From Corynebacterium halotolerans YIM 70093 = DSM 44683 (GTDB lineage Bacteria; Actinomycetota; Actinomycetes; Mycobacteriales; Mycobacteriaceae): DNA of 64,000 bases. The notes below the pieces were generated by a model. The model was not told the DNA's origin and searched no databases. It saw nothing but the letters and a program-made list of their open reading frames with translations. Where the stretch lies: assembly GCF_000341345.1 (NCBI RefSeq), contig NC_020302.1:1344075-1408074 (forward strand), read 5' to 3'. Shown piece by piece: positions 18,299 through 29,544 of the stretch; positions within the stretch are counted from its first letter, which is position 1; each line of letters opens with the position of its first letter. The position numbers and the translations under genes are program-made.

Positions 18299-19219
18299 TC
18301 AGCTGGCCTGGAGGGCGGTGGTGGTGAACGCGGCGGTGGGCGCTTCCGGGGCCTCCGGGACGACCAGTGCGGCGTCGGCGAGCAGCTGCCTCAGCAGTTC
18401 CGGGGCGCAGGCGGAGTGCGGGCCGAACCGGGCGTTGACGTCCAGGACCACCGGGGTGCCGTCCCTCCCGCGGCGGATGTCGAGGTCGACCGGGCCGTAG
18501 AGCTCCAGGGCCACCACGGTGGCCTCCGCGAGTTCGGCGACGTCCGGGGCGAGTGAGCGCGCGATGCGGAGCACGGAGTCGGCATTGCCGATGCGGCCGT
18601 CGCGAAGCTTCATCTTCTGCAGCATCACCGTGGTGACGGAATCATCGATGGGGGAGCGGTAGACCTGCGGGCAGAACTCGACGCCGCCGGCGAACCCCTG
18701 GATGATCACGGACTCGTCGAGCTCCGGCAGCTCCTCGGCGGTGTCCACGACGACCACGCCACGCCCCCCGTGGGACACGCGCGGTTTGACCACCAGCGGG
18801 TAATCGACCGGCGTCTGGGAGCCGGCCCGGGTCCACGGTACGGCGATGCCCTGGTCCTCCAGGCGCAGCGCGGTCAGCAGCTTGTCGTGGCACACGTCCA
18901 CGCTGACCGGGTCGGAGAGGATGACGCGGTTGCCCAGCTCGGGGGCGGCCGCGGTCACGACCGGCAGCTCGTCCTGGACCGTGGGTAGCACCAGGTCGAC
19001 GTCGTAGGAGGCGATGACCGAGCGCAGGAAATCGATCAGCTCCGGCGAATCCGCCGCGGGGCCGGTCAGGAAGATGTCAGCGCAGGTCTCGACCTCGCGC
19101 ACATCGGTGGCGATGATGCGGAGGTGGGCGTTCCGGAGCAGGCGCAGCTGGCGGCAGAGGCTCCGGCCGGCGGCACCGCCGGCTCCGGTGATCAGGATGG
19201 TGCGGATGTGGGAAGACAC
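18299..19219 (-). CDS. ATP-grasp domain protein
   Basis: 306 residues. It begins with a Rossmann-like preATP-grasp segment (ILITGAGGAAGRSLCRQL, then IIATDVREVE). The ATP-grasp fold follows: PLVVKPRVSHGGRGVVVV for the phosphate loop, VIIQGFAGGVEF, and the metal-binding end VVLDVNARFGPHSACAPELL. This layout resembles CarB-like and PylC-like ligases that join a carboxylate to an amine. The substrate is not evident, and no peptide synthetase or carrier is next to it. GTG start with AAGGAATC eight bases upstream. The gene stands alone behind a 400-bp AT-richer region that should hold its promoter. Confidence 0.8.
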   Translation of the reverse strand: MSSHIRTILITGAGGAAGRSLCRQLRLLRNAHLRIIATDVREVETCADIFLTGPAADSPELIDFLRSVIASYDVDLVLPTVQDELPVVTAAAPELGNRVILSDPVSVDVCHDKLLTALRLEDQGIAVPWTRAGSQTPVDYPLVVKPRVSHGGRGVVVVDTAEELPELDESVIIQGFAGGVEFCPQVYRSPIDDSVTTVMLQKMKLRDGRIGNADSVLRIARSLAPDVAELAEATVVALELYGPVDLDIRRGRDGTPVVLDVNARFGPHSACAPELLRQLLADAALVVPEAPEAPTAAFTTTALQAS

Positions 19220-19634
19220 GGTACTGATTCCTTTGCTGGGTGGGGGAGGAAGGAGTAGGTGCTGAAATGGGGGACTGGGTACGCGGGCTCATCCGGTGGC
19301 CGTGGAGGGGGAGGGGCGGGCCGGATCCTGCCGGCCCGGAGATGCTGAGTTCTCCCTTAGGAAACTATAAATGTTTCTGGCGAAATATGAGGGGAGATGA
19401 AGGAGAAAACTTGATTTGTCCTGAGATGAACGCGCGACGCGGGGAGAAGGGGGGAGAGAATCGCCCAGTCCGCCCCCCTGTTCGGAGGTGGCAATAGGTG
19501 GGACCGAGGGATCTCCACCAGTACGGATAAGGATATTCTCAGCTTATGGGCGAGGGTGTGGAGCCCTGGCCCGAGTTGCCATCGACTATCCGGCGGCCAG
19601 CCCCGCGGGACGGTGAGTCCCCGCGGTCCGGCGC
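19220..19634. other. Intergenic region with putative promoter and dyad
   Basis: No credible gene. AT content rises sharply at 19350-19425. On the minus strand TATAGT (about 19370 to 19365) is a good -10 for the ATP-grasp gene. It lies inside the dyad GAAAC-N7-GTTTC (19361-19377), a possible repressor site. A plus-strand reading frame at 19240-19497 has biased composition and no family features, so I reject it as a gene. Confidence 0.4.
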
Positions 19635-20501
19635 TCAGTCCCCGTCATGACGGGCGCGCGTCCCCGAGAGGAACCTCCGCGTCCAGTCCTCATCCTTGAG
19701 GTGGGCGGGAACCGCCCCGCCGAGCAGGCTCCGGGCGATCGTCGCGGCCTCCGGCGACCCCTCCACCGGCAGCTCGCGGTCCGAGCCGATGAGGATGATG
19801 TTGCCGTAGCGCCGCCCCTTGAGCATCGGCGGATCGGCGATGACCGACAGGTGGTCGAAGACCTCGGCCATCCCCGCGAGCTCGGCCCTGGCGCCGGTGA
19901 GATCGGAGTGGTCGCCGCAGTTGGCCACGTACAGCCCACCCGGCGCCAGGGAGGCGTGGGCGGCCCGGAAGAACTCCACGGTGGTCAACGGGCGGGGAGT
20001 CACCGCGCCGGAGAACACGTCCCGGATGATCACGTCACGGCTGGCGGGAACGAAGCCGGCCGTCTCCGCGCGGGCCTCACCCACCCGGATCTTCACCGTC
20101 GGCGCCCGGGGAATGTCGAACCACTCCCGGACCAGATCCGCGAGCTTCGCGTCCAGCTCCACGACGGTGTGGCGGGAGCGCGGCCACACGTCCGCGAAGT
20201 AGCGCGCCATGGTGCAGGCCGCCCCGCCGAGGTGGGTCACCCGCAGCGCGTCCGGGTCGAGGTGGGAATGGACGAACTCCTCTGTGAAGGCCGCGATCCA
20301 GCGCATGTACTCGAAGGCGAGCTCGCGGGGCCGGCCGAGCACCACATGCGAGGAGGGCACGCCGTTGACCTGCAGCGTCCAGGCGTCGTCGAGGAAGTCG
20401 TCGGCGACGAGCTCGGCGGTGCCGGTCGAGATCTCCCAGGTGCCCGGTCCTGGACCGGTGGTCTGTCCGGCCGACCGCTCACCTCTGCGCTTCCTTCCCA
20501 T
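19635..20501 (-). CDS. Spermidine synthase-like methyltransferase-fold protein
   Basis: 288 residues with the SpeE-type Rossmann fold: THLGGAACTMARYF (where true synthases have LGGGDG), HTVVELDAKLADLVREWF, and IIRDVFSGAVTPRPLTTVEFF. The glycine loop is changed and the usual acidic aminopropyl-transfer residues are not obvious, so actual polyamine synthesis is doubtful. Such orphan homologues are common in actinobacteria and their function is unknown to me. ATG 20501 follows AAGGTG; an extension to 20549 would add a basic, unconserved tail. Divergent from the cysteine desulfurase gene. Confidence 0.75.
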   Translation of the reverse strand: MGRKRRGERSAGQTTGPGPGTWEISTGTAELVADDFLDDAWTLQVNGVPSSHVVLGRPRELAFEYMRWIAAFTEEFVHSHLDPDALRVTHLGGAACTMARYFADVWPRSRHTVVELDAKLADLVREWFDIPRAPTVKIRVGEARAETAGFVPASRDVIIRDVFSGAVTPRPLTTVEFFRAAHASLAPGGLYVANCGDHSDLTGARAELAGMAEVFDHLSVIADPPMLKGRRYGNIILIGSDRELPVEGSPEAATIARSLLGGAVPAHLKDEDWTRRFLSGTRARHDGD

Positions 20502-20637
20502 GGACAGGCACCTTATCCTGCCCGCCCGACCCGCCGCCCGACCGGCCACCCGGTGTGCGGGGAGCGCGCCGGGAACGGCAGGGCGTTATCATCGCGGTAA
20601 TCGGCCACCCAGCAGCGAGACCAGAAACGGCGGTAGC

Positions 20638-21762
20638 ATGACCACCCACTACTTCGACCACGCGGCCACCTCCCCGATGCGGCAGGCGGCCATCGACGCG
20701 TTCGTCGAGCACGCCGGCACGCTCAACCCGGGCGGCCAGTACGGTTCCGGCCGCCACGCCGGCAGCGTGCTCTCCGACGCCCGCGAGACCGTCGCCCGGC
20801 TGCTCGGCACCGACCCGGTGGAGGTCGTGTTCACCGCCTCCGGCACCGAGGCGGACAACCTGGCCATCCAGGGGCTCTACGCCGCCTCGGAGCTGAACCG
20901 GGTGGTCTCCACCCCGATCGAGCACTCCGCCGTGCGCGACACCGTCAATGCCCTCGACGGCGCCGAGGTGGCGCTGCTCCCCGTGACCGGGACCGGGCAC
21001 GTCTCGGAGCTCTCCGCACTGGATGAGCCCGCGGCCCTGGCCACCTGCATGTGGGCCAACAACGAGACCGGAGCGATCCAGCCCGTCGCGGAGATCGTCG
21101 CCCGGGCCGCGGCGGCCGGCACCCCGACGCACATCGACGCGGTGCAGGTCGTCGGCAAGCTGCCCGTCGACTTCCACGCCCTCGGCGCCACCACCCTGGC
21201 CGCCAGCGCCCACAAGTTCGGCGGACCCAGGGGAGTGGGACTGCTGCTGGCCCGGCGCTCCCCGGCCCCGACGGCCATCCTCCACGGCGGCGGGCAGGAG
21301 CGCGGCATCCGCCCCGGCACGGTCAACGTCGCCGGCGCGGCGTCGCTGGCCGCCGCCCTCGAGGAGTCCGTCCGCGAGATGGAGACCGAGCAGTCCCGGA
21401 TCCGGGAGCTGCGGGACCGGCTGCGCGAGCGGATCCTGGGCCAGGTCGACGACGTCACCGTCAACACCACCGAACCGGCGCTGCCGAGCCACGTGCACCT
21501 GTCCTTCCCCGGGGCCGAAGGCGACAGCATGATCATGCTGCTCGACTCCCTCGGCATCGAGGCCTCCACCGGCTCGGCCTGCTCGAGCGGCGTCAACCGC
21601 GCCAGCCACGTACTGCTGGCGATGGGCGTGGACGAACACGACGCCCGCGGCTCGCTGCGCCTGACCCTGGGACGCACCACCACCGCCGAGGACGTCGACT
21701 ACCTGGCCGACCGAATCACCGAGGTCGTCTCCCGCGCCCGGGCCGCCGGCATGGCCGCCTGA
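20638..21762 (+). CDS. nifS: Cysteine desulfurase (NifS/IscS family)
   Basis: PLP enzyme that takes sulfur from cysteine as a persulfide, 374 residues. Fold-type I features: YFDHAATSPM at the N-terminus, FTASGTEADNLAIQG, the PLP lysine in SASAHKFGGP near residue 193, and the mobile-loop cysteine in STGSACSSGVNRASHVLL near residue 315. The loop places it in the IscS/NifS group. The start follows CGGCGG; the region upstream belongs to the divergent gene. mnmA lies 1.35 kb downstream, so it may supply sulfur for tRNA 2-thiouridine as well as for Fe-S clusters. Confidence 0.92.
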   Translation: MTTHYFDHAATSPMRQAAIDAFVEHAGTLNPGGQYGSGRHAGSVLSDARETVARLLGTDPVEVVFTASGTEADNLAIQGLYAASELNRVVSTPIEHSAVRDTVNALDGAEVALLPVTGTGHVSELSALDEPAALATCMWANNETGAIQPVAEIVARAAAAGTPTHIDAVQVVGKLPVDFHALGATTLAASAHKFGGPRGVGLLLARRSPAPTAILHGGGQERGIRPGTVNVAGAASLAAALEESVREMETEQSRIRELRDRLRERILGQVDDVTVNTTEPALPSHVHLSFPGAEGDSMIMLLDSLGIEASTGSACSSGVNRASHVLLAMGVDEHDARGSLRLTLGRTTTAEDVDYLADRITEVVSRARAAGMAA

Positions 21763-21787
21763 CCCGGCACGCCGGCCAGCTGCGGGT

Positions 21788-21814
21788 TGCCACATCCCGA
21801 CAGGCTGCGTCGTC
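21788..21814 (+). promoter_or_regulatory. Putative ECF41-type promoter
   Basis: TGCCACA (21788-21794), 16 bases, then CGTC (21811-21814). The ECF41 sigma group is reported, as I recall, to use a TGTCACA -35 and a CGTC -10, so only one base differs. It stands 43 bases before the AhpD-like gene whose operon encodes an ECF41-like protein, which suggests autoregulation. Confidence 0.5.
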
Positions 21815-21856
21815 TCCTCTGTGACAGGTCCACCCCACTTTCGAACGGAGACGACC

Positions 21857-22273
21857 ATGACCACCATCGACCTGCTCAGAACCCACAAGCGCTTCTACGC
21901 CGCCCTCGGCGCCCTCGAACTCGCCGGCCGGGGCCTCGACCACCGCACCCGGCTGATGGTCCAGCTGCACGCGTCCTTCCTCAACGACTGCCGCTACTGC
22001 ATCGACCTCCACACGAGGGAGGCGCTGAGGAAGGGGCCGGGCCAGGAGTTCATCGGCGCCGTCCGCACCGGCCGTGACCACCCCACCTGGGATGAGCGCG
22101 ACCGCCTCATCCTGGACTTCACCACCATGGGCACGCGTCTGACGGACAGCCTCGACGAGGAACTGCATGGGCGCGTCCTCACGGAATTCGGGCCGAAGAC
22201 CACCGGTGACCTCATCGCGGCGATCGCTACGATCAACACATGGAACCGGATCGGAAAACTGAGCCGGAGGTGA
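21857..22273 (+). CDS. Carboxymuconolactone decarboxylase / AhpD-like protein
   Basis: 138-residue helical AhpD-fold protein. The redox motif CRYC (in FLNDCRYCIDLHTREAL) with the following histidine is the thiol peroxidase/disulfide centre of this family. GGAG lies seven bases before the ATG. It ends eight bases before the sigma-factor gene at 22282 and is almost certainly its co-transcribed partner. In ECF41 systems the usual neighbour is a carboxymuconolactone decarboxylase, oxidoreductase or epimerase, and this is the first kind. The likely role is peroxide or thiol stress handling; substrate unknown. Confidence 0.85.
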   Translation: MTTIDLLRTHKRFYAALGALELAGRGLDHRTRLMVQLHASFLNDCRYCIDLHTREALRKGPGQEFIGAVRTGRDHPTWDERDRLILDFTTMGTRLTDSLDEELHGRVLTEFGPKTTGDLIAAIATINTWNRIGKLSRR

Positions 22274-22281
22274 CCCCGGAG

Positions 22282-23046
22282 ATGACCGGACAGGCGTGGC
22301 TGCGTCTGCGCCAGACCACCGGAATCACCGACCCCGCCGCCTGGCTGACCACCGTGACCTCCCGGCTGACCCTGGACGCCGCCACCACCGCCGAACGCCG
22401 CCGGGTCGACTACGTCGGCCCCTGGCTGCCCGACGTCGTGGTGCTCCCCGGCACCGAGCGCACCGACAGCACCGGGGACGCCGTCGTGGGGGCCGGGCTC
22501 GTCGACCTCGCCCTGGTGCGCCTGCTCCACACGCTCGCCCCGGTCGACCGCGCCATCGTCGTGCTCCACGACGTCGCGGGCGTGCCCCACGACGAGATCG
22601 CACGCATCACCGACACGACCCCGGCGGCGGCCCGCAAACGCCACTCCCGGGCCCGCCGGGCACTGCGTGAGGCGCCCGCCACCGCCCACGACGCCGGGTT
22701 GGCCGGGCGACTCGCCACCGCCCTGCGGGCCGGGGACCTGTCGGCGCTCATCGCCGCCCTCTCCGAGGACGTCGTGCTGTGGACCGACTCCGGTGGCGCC
22801 ACCCGGGCCGCCCGGCGCCCGGTCAGCGGGGCGGACAAGGTCGCCCGTTTCCTCGCCGGCATCATCGACCGCTTCGGCATGCCCGCACTCAGCGTCGAGA
22901 CCGGCTACGGGGCGGTGGTGATCCGCGCGGTCTCGCCCGACATGGTCCGCCTGGTCGTCCTCGAGTCCTCCGGCGGCCGGGTCACCGGCATCCAGATCCA
23001 GCAGAACCCCGCCAAGCAGCACGAGATTCGGGATCACCGGAACTAA
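22282..23046 (+). CDS. ECF41-like sigma factor with shortened sigma-2 and SnoaL tail
   Basis: 254 residues. The N-terminus begins abruptly at MTGQAWLRL, followed by [16 protein letters not shown] and YVGPWLP, which is the end of region 2 and the linker of ECF41 factors. Region 4 is intact ([47 protein letters not shown]). The C-terminal SnoaL-like domain keeps the two ECF41 signatures in variant form: WTDSGG (usual DGGG) and NPAKQ (usual NPDKL). The first 30-35 residues of region 2, which bind core RNA polymerase, are missing. ATG 22282 has a perfect GGAGGTGA eight bases upstream; an ATG at 22240 has none, and TGA at 22207 closes the frame above it. Function as a sigma factor is therefore uncertain. 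Confidence 0.8.
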   Translation: MTGQAWLRLRQTTGITDPAAWLTTVTSRLTLDAATTAERRRVDYVGPWLPDVVVLPGTERTDSTGDAVVGAGLVDLALVRLLHTLAPVDRAIVVLHDVAGVPHDEIARITDTTPAAARKRHSRARRALREAPATAHDAGLAGRLATALRAGDLSALIAALSEDVVLWTDSGGATRAARRPVSGADKVARFLAGIIDRFGMPALSVETGYGAVVIRAVSPDMVRLVVLESSGGRVTGIQIQQNPAKQHEIRDHRN

Positions 23047-23116
23047 AGCGTTACGCTGCTGTGTTGAACCAGGGGGAGACACCGACCACCGGTCACGAGG
23101 AGGAAGAAGGAACACG

Positions 23117-24217
23117 ATGCGGGTACTGGCAGCAATGAGCGGAGGCGTCGATTCGGCGGTGGCGGCGGCCCGCGCCGTCGAGGCCGGGCACGACGTCGTC
23201 GGCGTGCACCTGGCCCTGTCGCGCGATCCGCAGTCGGTGCGCGAATCCTCCCGGGGCTGCTGCTCCCTGGAGGACTCGGCGGATGCGCGCCGGGTCTGCG
23301 ACAGGCTCGGCATCCCCTTCTACGTCTGGGACTTCTCCGACCGCTTCAAGGCCGACGTGATCGACGACTTCATCGACTCCTACGCTCACGGCGAGACGCC
23401 GAACCCGTGCCTGCGCTGCAACGAGAAAATCAAGTTCGCGGCCTTGCTCGAGCGCGGCATCGCCCTGGGCTTCGACGCCGTGGTCACCGGCCACTACGCC
23501 CGACTGACCCAGCCGGCCGACGGCGGCGACGGCTACCTGCGCCGCGCCGTCGACCCGGACAAGGACCAGTCCTATGTGCTCGGCGTGCTCGGTGCACACG
23601 AGATCGCCCACTGCATGTTCCCGGTCGGCGACACCGTCAAGCCGGAGATCCGCGCGGAGGCGGGCAACCACGGTTTCTCGGTGGCCAAGAAGCCCGACTC
23701 CTACGACATCTGCTTCATCCCGGACGGCAACACCCAGGCCTTCCTGGGCAACCACATCGGGCTGCGCCCCGGCATGATCGTCGACCAGGAGGGCACCGAG
23801 CTGCGCAGTCACAACGGCGTCCACGAATTCACCATTGGTCAACGTAAGGGGCTTGACATCAAGGCTCCGGCCGCCGATGGCCGTCCGCGTTACGTCACCG
23901 ACATCAACGCCGCCACCGGCACCGTCACCGTCGGCCCGCGCGAGAAGCTCGCCGTGGCCGAGATTCACGCCGACCGTCTGAAGTTCCTGCACCCGGCGAT
24001 GGACGGCGAGTTCGACGCCGAGGTCCAGGTCCGCGCCCACGGCTCCGTCGTCGCCTGCCGCGCGCGGGTCGACCGGGAGGCCGATTCCCTGGTCCTCGAG
24101 CTGGCGGAGCCGCTGTCCGGGGTGGCCCGCGGCCAGGCCGCCGTGCTCTACCTGCCCGACGAGGGCGGCGACATCGTCCTCGGCTCGGGCACGATCTGCC
24201 GGACGGTGGCCGCGTGA
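23117..24217 (+). CDS. mnmA: tRNA-specific 2-thiouridylase
   Basis: MnmA (TrmU), 366 residues, places sulfur on U34 of tRNA-Lys, -Glu and -Gln. The PP-loop SGGVDS lies at residues 8-13. The first catalytic cysteine is in [12 protein letters not shown] and the second in [18 protein letters not shown] and the C-terminal beta-barrel end are normal. A GAGGAGGAAG-type ribosome region precedes the ATG. Its stop overlaps the GTG of the next gene by four bases. The cysteine desulfurase 1.35 kb upstream is a candidate sulfur donor. Confidence 0.96.
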   Translation: MRVLAAMSGGVDSAVAAARAVEAGHDVVGVHLALSRDPQSVRESSRGCCSLEDSADARRVCDRLGIPFYVWDFSDRFKADVIDDFIDSYAHGETPNPCLRCNEKIKFAALLERGIALGFDAVVTGHYARLTQPADGGDGYLRRAVDPDKDQSYVLGVLGAHEIAHCMFPVGDTVKPEIRAEAGNHGFSVAKKPDSYDICFIPDGNTQAFLGNHIGLRPGMIVDQEGTELRSHNGVHEFTIGQRKGLDIKAPAADGRPRYVTDINAATGTVTVGPREKLAVAEIHADRLKFLHPAMDGEFDAEVQVRAHGSVVACRARVDREADSLVLELAEPLSGVARGQAAVLYLPDEGGDIVLGSGTICRTVAA

Positions 24218-25218
24218 GCGCCTACGGACTGGGCCCCCTGCCGGGTACCTCGATCGCGGAGGCCGCCGACCTCATCGTCGGTGAGACCGGCGATCTCCCG
24301 CACCTGCCGCAGCTGCCCGCCCGGGGCCTGGGCTCCGACCTGATCGGATGCACCGCCGGCCTGCTGGCGGCCGTCACCGTCGACCGCGGGCCACGGTCCT
24401 GGATCATGACCGACCGCCCCCAGCTGCTGACCCGGCGCACCTGGGACCGCATGGCCCGCGACCTCGACGAGTGCGAGGAGGCCTGGGGCACCTCGCTCAC
24501 GGCGCTCAAGGTCCAGGTCGCCGGACCCTGGTCCCTGGCCGCTTCCATCGAGCTGGCCAACGGCCACCGCGTGATCACCGACCGCGGCGCGCTGCGCGAT
24601 CTCACCGACGCGCTGATCGAGGGCACCAACGCCCACGTCGCGGACGTCGCGAAGCGCTTCCACCTCGACCCGGCCGAGGTGGTCGTCCAGCTCGACGAGC
24701 CGCGCCTGCCCGCCGTGGTAGCCGGCGAACTGCGCGGCGCCACCGACTTCCACCCCGTTCGCGCGGTCAATGCCACCGACGCCGCCGAGCGCCTGGCGCA
24801 CGTCGTCGAGTCCCTCGACGCAGAGCAGGTGCTGCTCAACCAGACGGGCTACGCACCCCTCTGGGAGCTCGCAGTCAAGTGTGGAGCACGGACAGTGCTG
24901 GTCACTCTCGACCAGATCCGGGGCACGGAGCAACTCGACGGGATCGGGCAGGCCGTGGCGAACGGCCTGCGGGTCGGCCTCGGCGTCACCGGCCCCGAGG
25001 ACCGTGTCGACGAGCTGGGGGAGCGACCCCGCGAAAAGGCCGTGCGGGTGGCGCGCTTCTGGGACGAGCTGTCCCTCGACCGGGAGCTGCTGGCAACGGC
25101 CGTCGACGTCCACCCGCGCGGTCCGGTCACCGAGGGCACGGCCGTCGACGCCGCCCACGCCTACCGCATGGCGGTGGCTGTCGAGGGCATGCTGACCCGC
25201 GACGCGGGAGATCCGTAG
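24214..25218 (+). CDS. MetE-like (cobalamin-independent methionine synthase) domain protein
   Basis: 334 residues, related to the C-terminal TIM-barrel of MetE. Blocks: [54 protein letters not shown], and a tail with [12 protein letters not shown]. True MetE binds zinc through an HxC pair in the barrel; here the matching segment reads FHPVRAV, so the cysteine is missing. Methionine synthesis is therefore doubtful. GTG start overlaps the mnmA stop, so translation is coupled to a tRNA thiolation enzyme. The same pair occurs in C. glutamicum, from memory. Confidence 0.75.
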   Translation: MSAYGLGPLPGTSIAEAADLIVGETGDLPHLPQLPARGLGSDLIGCTAGLLAAVTVDRGPRSWIMTDRPQLLTRRTWDRMARDLDECEEAWGTSLTALKVQVAGPWSLAASIELANGHRVITDRGALRDLTDALIEGTNAHVADVAKRFHLDPAEVVVQLDEPRLPAVVAGELRGATDFHPVRAVNATDAAERLAHVVESLDAEQVLLNQTGYAPLWELAVKCGARTVLVTLDQIRGTEQLDGIGQAVANGLRVGLGVTGPEDRVDELGERPREKAVRVARFWDELSLDRELLATAVDVHPRGPVTEGTAVDAAHAYRMAVAVEGMLTRDAGDP

Positions 25219-25224
25219 GGGGCG

Positions 25225-25252
25225 GAACGTGTGCGCGGCCGCGCACACGTTC
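25225..25252. terminator. 28-base perfect palindrome between convergent genes
   Basis: 14-base arms with no loop, centred at 25238/25239, lie seven bases after the MetE-like stop and 21 before the end of the opposing gene. It has no T-run. Termination for both genes is the simplest reading; a protein-binding site is possible. Confidence 0.55.
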
Positions 25253-25273
25253 ACGCCAGCGGGGAGTGTGGCG

Positions 25274-26323
25274 TCAGTTGAGGTTGATCACGATCTTTCC
25301 GACGTAGTCCCCGCGGGAGAAGTACTCCTGGGCCTCCGCGATCTCGTCCAGGGGGAAGCGGGCGGCGATCACCGGTTGCACTGCGCCACTGCGGGCGGTG
25401 CCGAGGAGCGCGGCGAAGTGCCCGCGGGTGTGCATGGACGAACCGATGAGGCTGATGTTGTGGAGATAGAGTCGGCGCAGGTCGAATTCCACCACCGGCC
25501 CGGCGACGGCCCCCGCGATGACCCATCGCCCGTTGTCGCGGACGAGCGGCAGCAGTTCGGAGACCAGCGCCCCGCCGGCGATGTCGGCGACGGCGTCGAC
25601 CTTCCCCCGGGTGTGGTTTTCGATCTGTTCCGCGAGGGCCCCGGATCCGCGGTCGACGGTGTGTCGCGCCCCTGCGGCGAGCACCTGGGTGGCCTTGCTG
25701 CCGCTGGTGACGGCGGTGACATTCGCGCCCCGCGCAGCGGCGAGTTGGACCAGTGCGAGTCCGACGCCGCCGGAGGCCCCGGTGACCACCACATTTTCCC
25801 CTTCCGCGATGCCCGCCCGTTCGAGCATGCCCATGGCGGTCCCGTAGGACACGGGCAGCGCCGCCAGCTGCTCATCCGTCAGAGGGGAATCCGTCACGTC
25901 ATGGGCCTGGGCCCCGGTGACGGTGACGAATTCCGCGAAGCCGCCGTCCGCCTCGCTCCCGAGCAGTCCGACCGGTGGCGCGGTCGGGGAGTCGTCCAGG
26001 TAGATGGCCGGATCGACTAGGACCCGCTGGCCCACGCGGTCGGCGTCGACACCGGCCCCGGCCTCCGTGATCACACCGGCGATGTCCCCGCCCTGGATCA
26101 GCGGGAAAGAAAGAGGGCCGCGCCAGCCCGCCCGCGCGTCCGGTTCGCCCGGCAGGCCGTAGGCGCCTTCCCGGGTCCAGATGTCCGTGTTGTTCAGCGC
26201 TGCCGCACGTGTCTGCACCAGCACCTCACCTGCCCCCGGTTCCGGTCGACGCCAGTCGTCCCGGATCCGCAGAGTGTCAGGTCCACCGTGCTCCGTCAGT
26301 ACCGCTGCCGTCATTGTGCTCAT
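25274..26323 (-). CDS. MDR-family zinc-free alcohol dehydrogenase / quinone oxidoreductase
   Basis: 349 residues. It has a GroES-like N-terminal domain (AAALNNTDIWTREGAYG, GGDIAGVITEAGAGV), then a Rossmann domain (VVTGASGGVGLALVQLAAARG). The zinc-binding cysteines of alcohol dehydrogenases are absent, so it belongs with NADPH:quinone reductases and enoyl reductases. The start is ambiguous: ATGs at 26332, 26323 and 26314. I chose 26323, with GGTGG just before it, but 26314 has better spacing. Downstream of the exonuclease gene by 55 bp on the same strand, so possibly co-transcribed. Substrate unknown. Confidence 0.8.
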   Translation of the reverse strand: MSTMTAAVLTEHGGPDTLRIRDDWRRPEPGAGEVLVQTRAAALNNTDIWTREGAYGLPGEPDARAGWRGPLSFPLIQGGDIAGVITEAGAGVDADRVGQRVLVDPAIYLDDSPTAPPVGLLGSEADGGFAEFVTVTGAQAHDVTDSPLTDEQLAALPVSYGTAMGMLERAGIAEGENVVVTGASGGVGLALVQLAAARGANVTAVTSGSKATQVLAAGARHTVDRGSGALAEQIENHTRGKVDAVADIAGGALVSELLPLVRDNGRWVIAGAVAGPVVEFDLRRLYLHNISLIGSSMHTRGHFAALLGTARSGAVQPVIAARFPLDEIAEAQEYFSRGDYVGKIVINLN

Positions 26324-26378
26324 ACCACCCATTGTGGCAGCGGCTGCGGTGGAGGGCCCGGACGGATGACGGCGTTGC

Positions 26379-29190
<2,812 letters not shown>

Positions 29191-29193
29191 TGG

Positions 29194-29538
29194 TCACCGC
29201 CGGCGGGAGACCAGCAGGGCCGAGACCGTGAACAGGGCGGCGGCCGTGACGGGACCGATGAGGCCCCAGAGGTTGATCACGGGGCCGATGTCGGCCGTCC
29301 ACCAGAAATAGAGCCACGAACCCCAGCCCGTCAGCCCCGCCGCGCAGCCGAGCAGCCCGGTGGCCAGCATGGTGACGCCGTGGCTGCGCCAGGTGAGCAG
29401 CACCGCCACCACCGCGGCGGTGAGCACCCCGGCCCAGCACACGATCGCGAGGGGGGTCGGTCCGGCGGGGAGGCTGAGGAAGAAGAGTCCCAGGAGCACG
29501 CCGTTGAGCACGGCCGCCGCCAGGAGTGTCTGTCGCAT
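29194..29538 (-). CDS. Small four-helix membrane protein of unknown function
   Basis: 114 residues, almost entirely hydrophobic, with four likely membrane segments separated by short loops (one contains WRSHG, another FWWTADIGPV) and a basic end VSRRR. No family recognised. It starts six bases after the stop of the ACT-domain gene on the same strand, so the two form a likely operon. Convergent with ligA at a distance of three bases, with no room for a terminator. Confidence 0.7.
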   Translation of the reverse strand: MRQTLLAAAVLNGVLLGLFFLSLPAGPTPLAIVCWAGVLTAAVVAVLLTWRSHGVTMLATGLLGCAAGLTGWGSWLYFWWTADIGPVINLWGLIGPVTAAALFTVSALLVSRRR

Positions 29539-29544
29539 GGTCGG

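Noticed and set aside
19240..19497. Small plus-strand reading frame in the AT-rich island
   Set aside because: No ribosome site for its ATG, biased Gly/Arg composition and no recognisable motif.
22207..22282. Frameshift explaining the short sigma factor
   Set aside because: TGA at 22207 closes the frame, and the bases above encode the intact AhpD-like protein, so the missing region 2 is not present in any frame.
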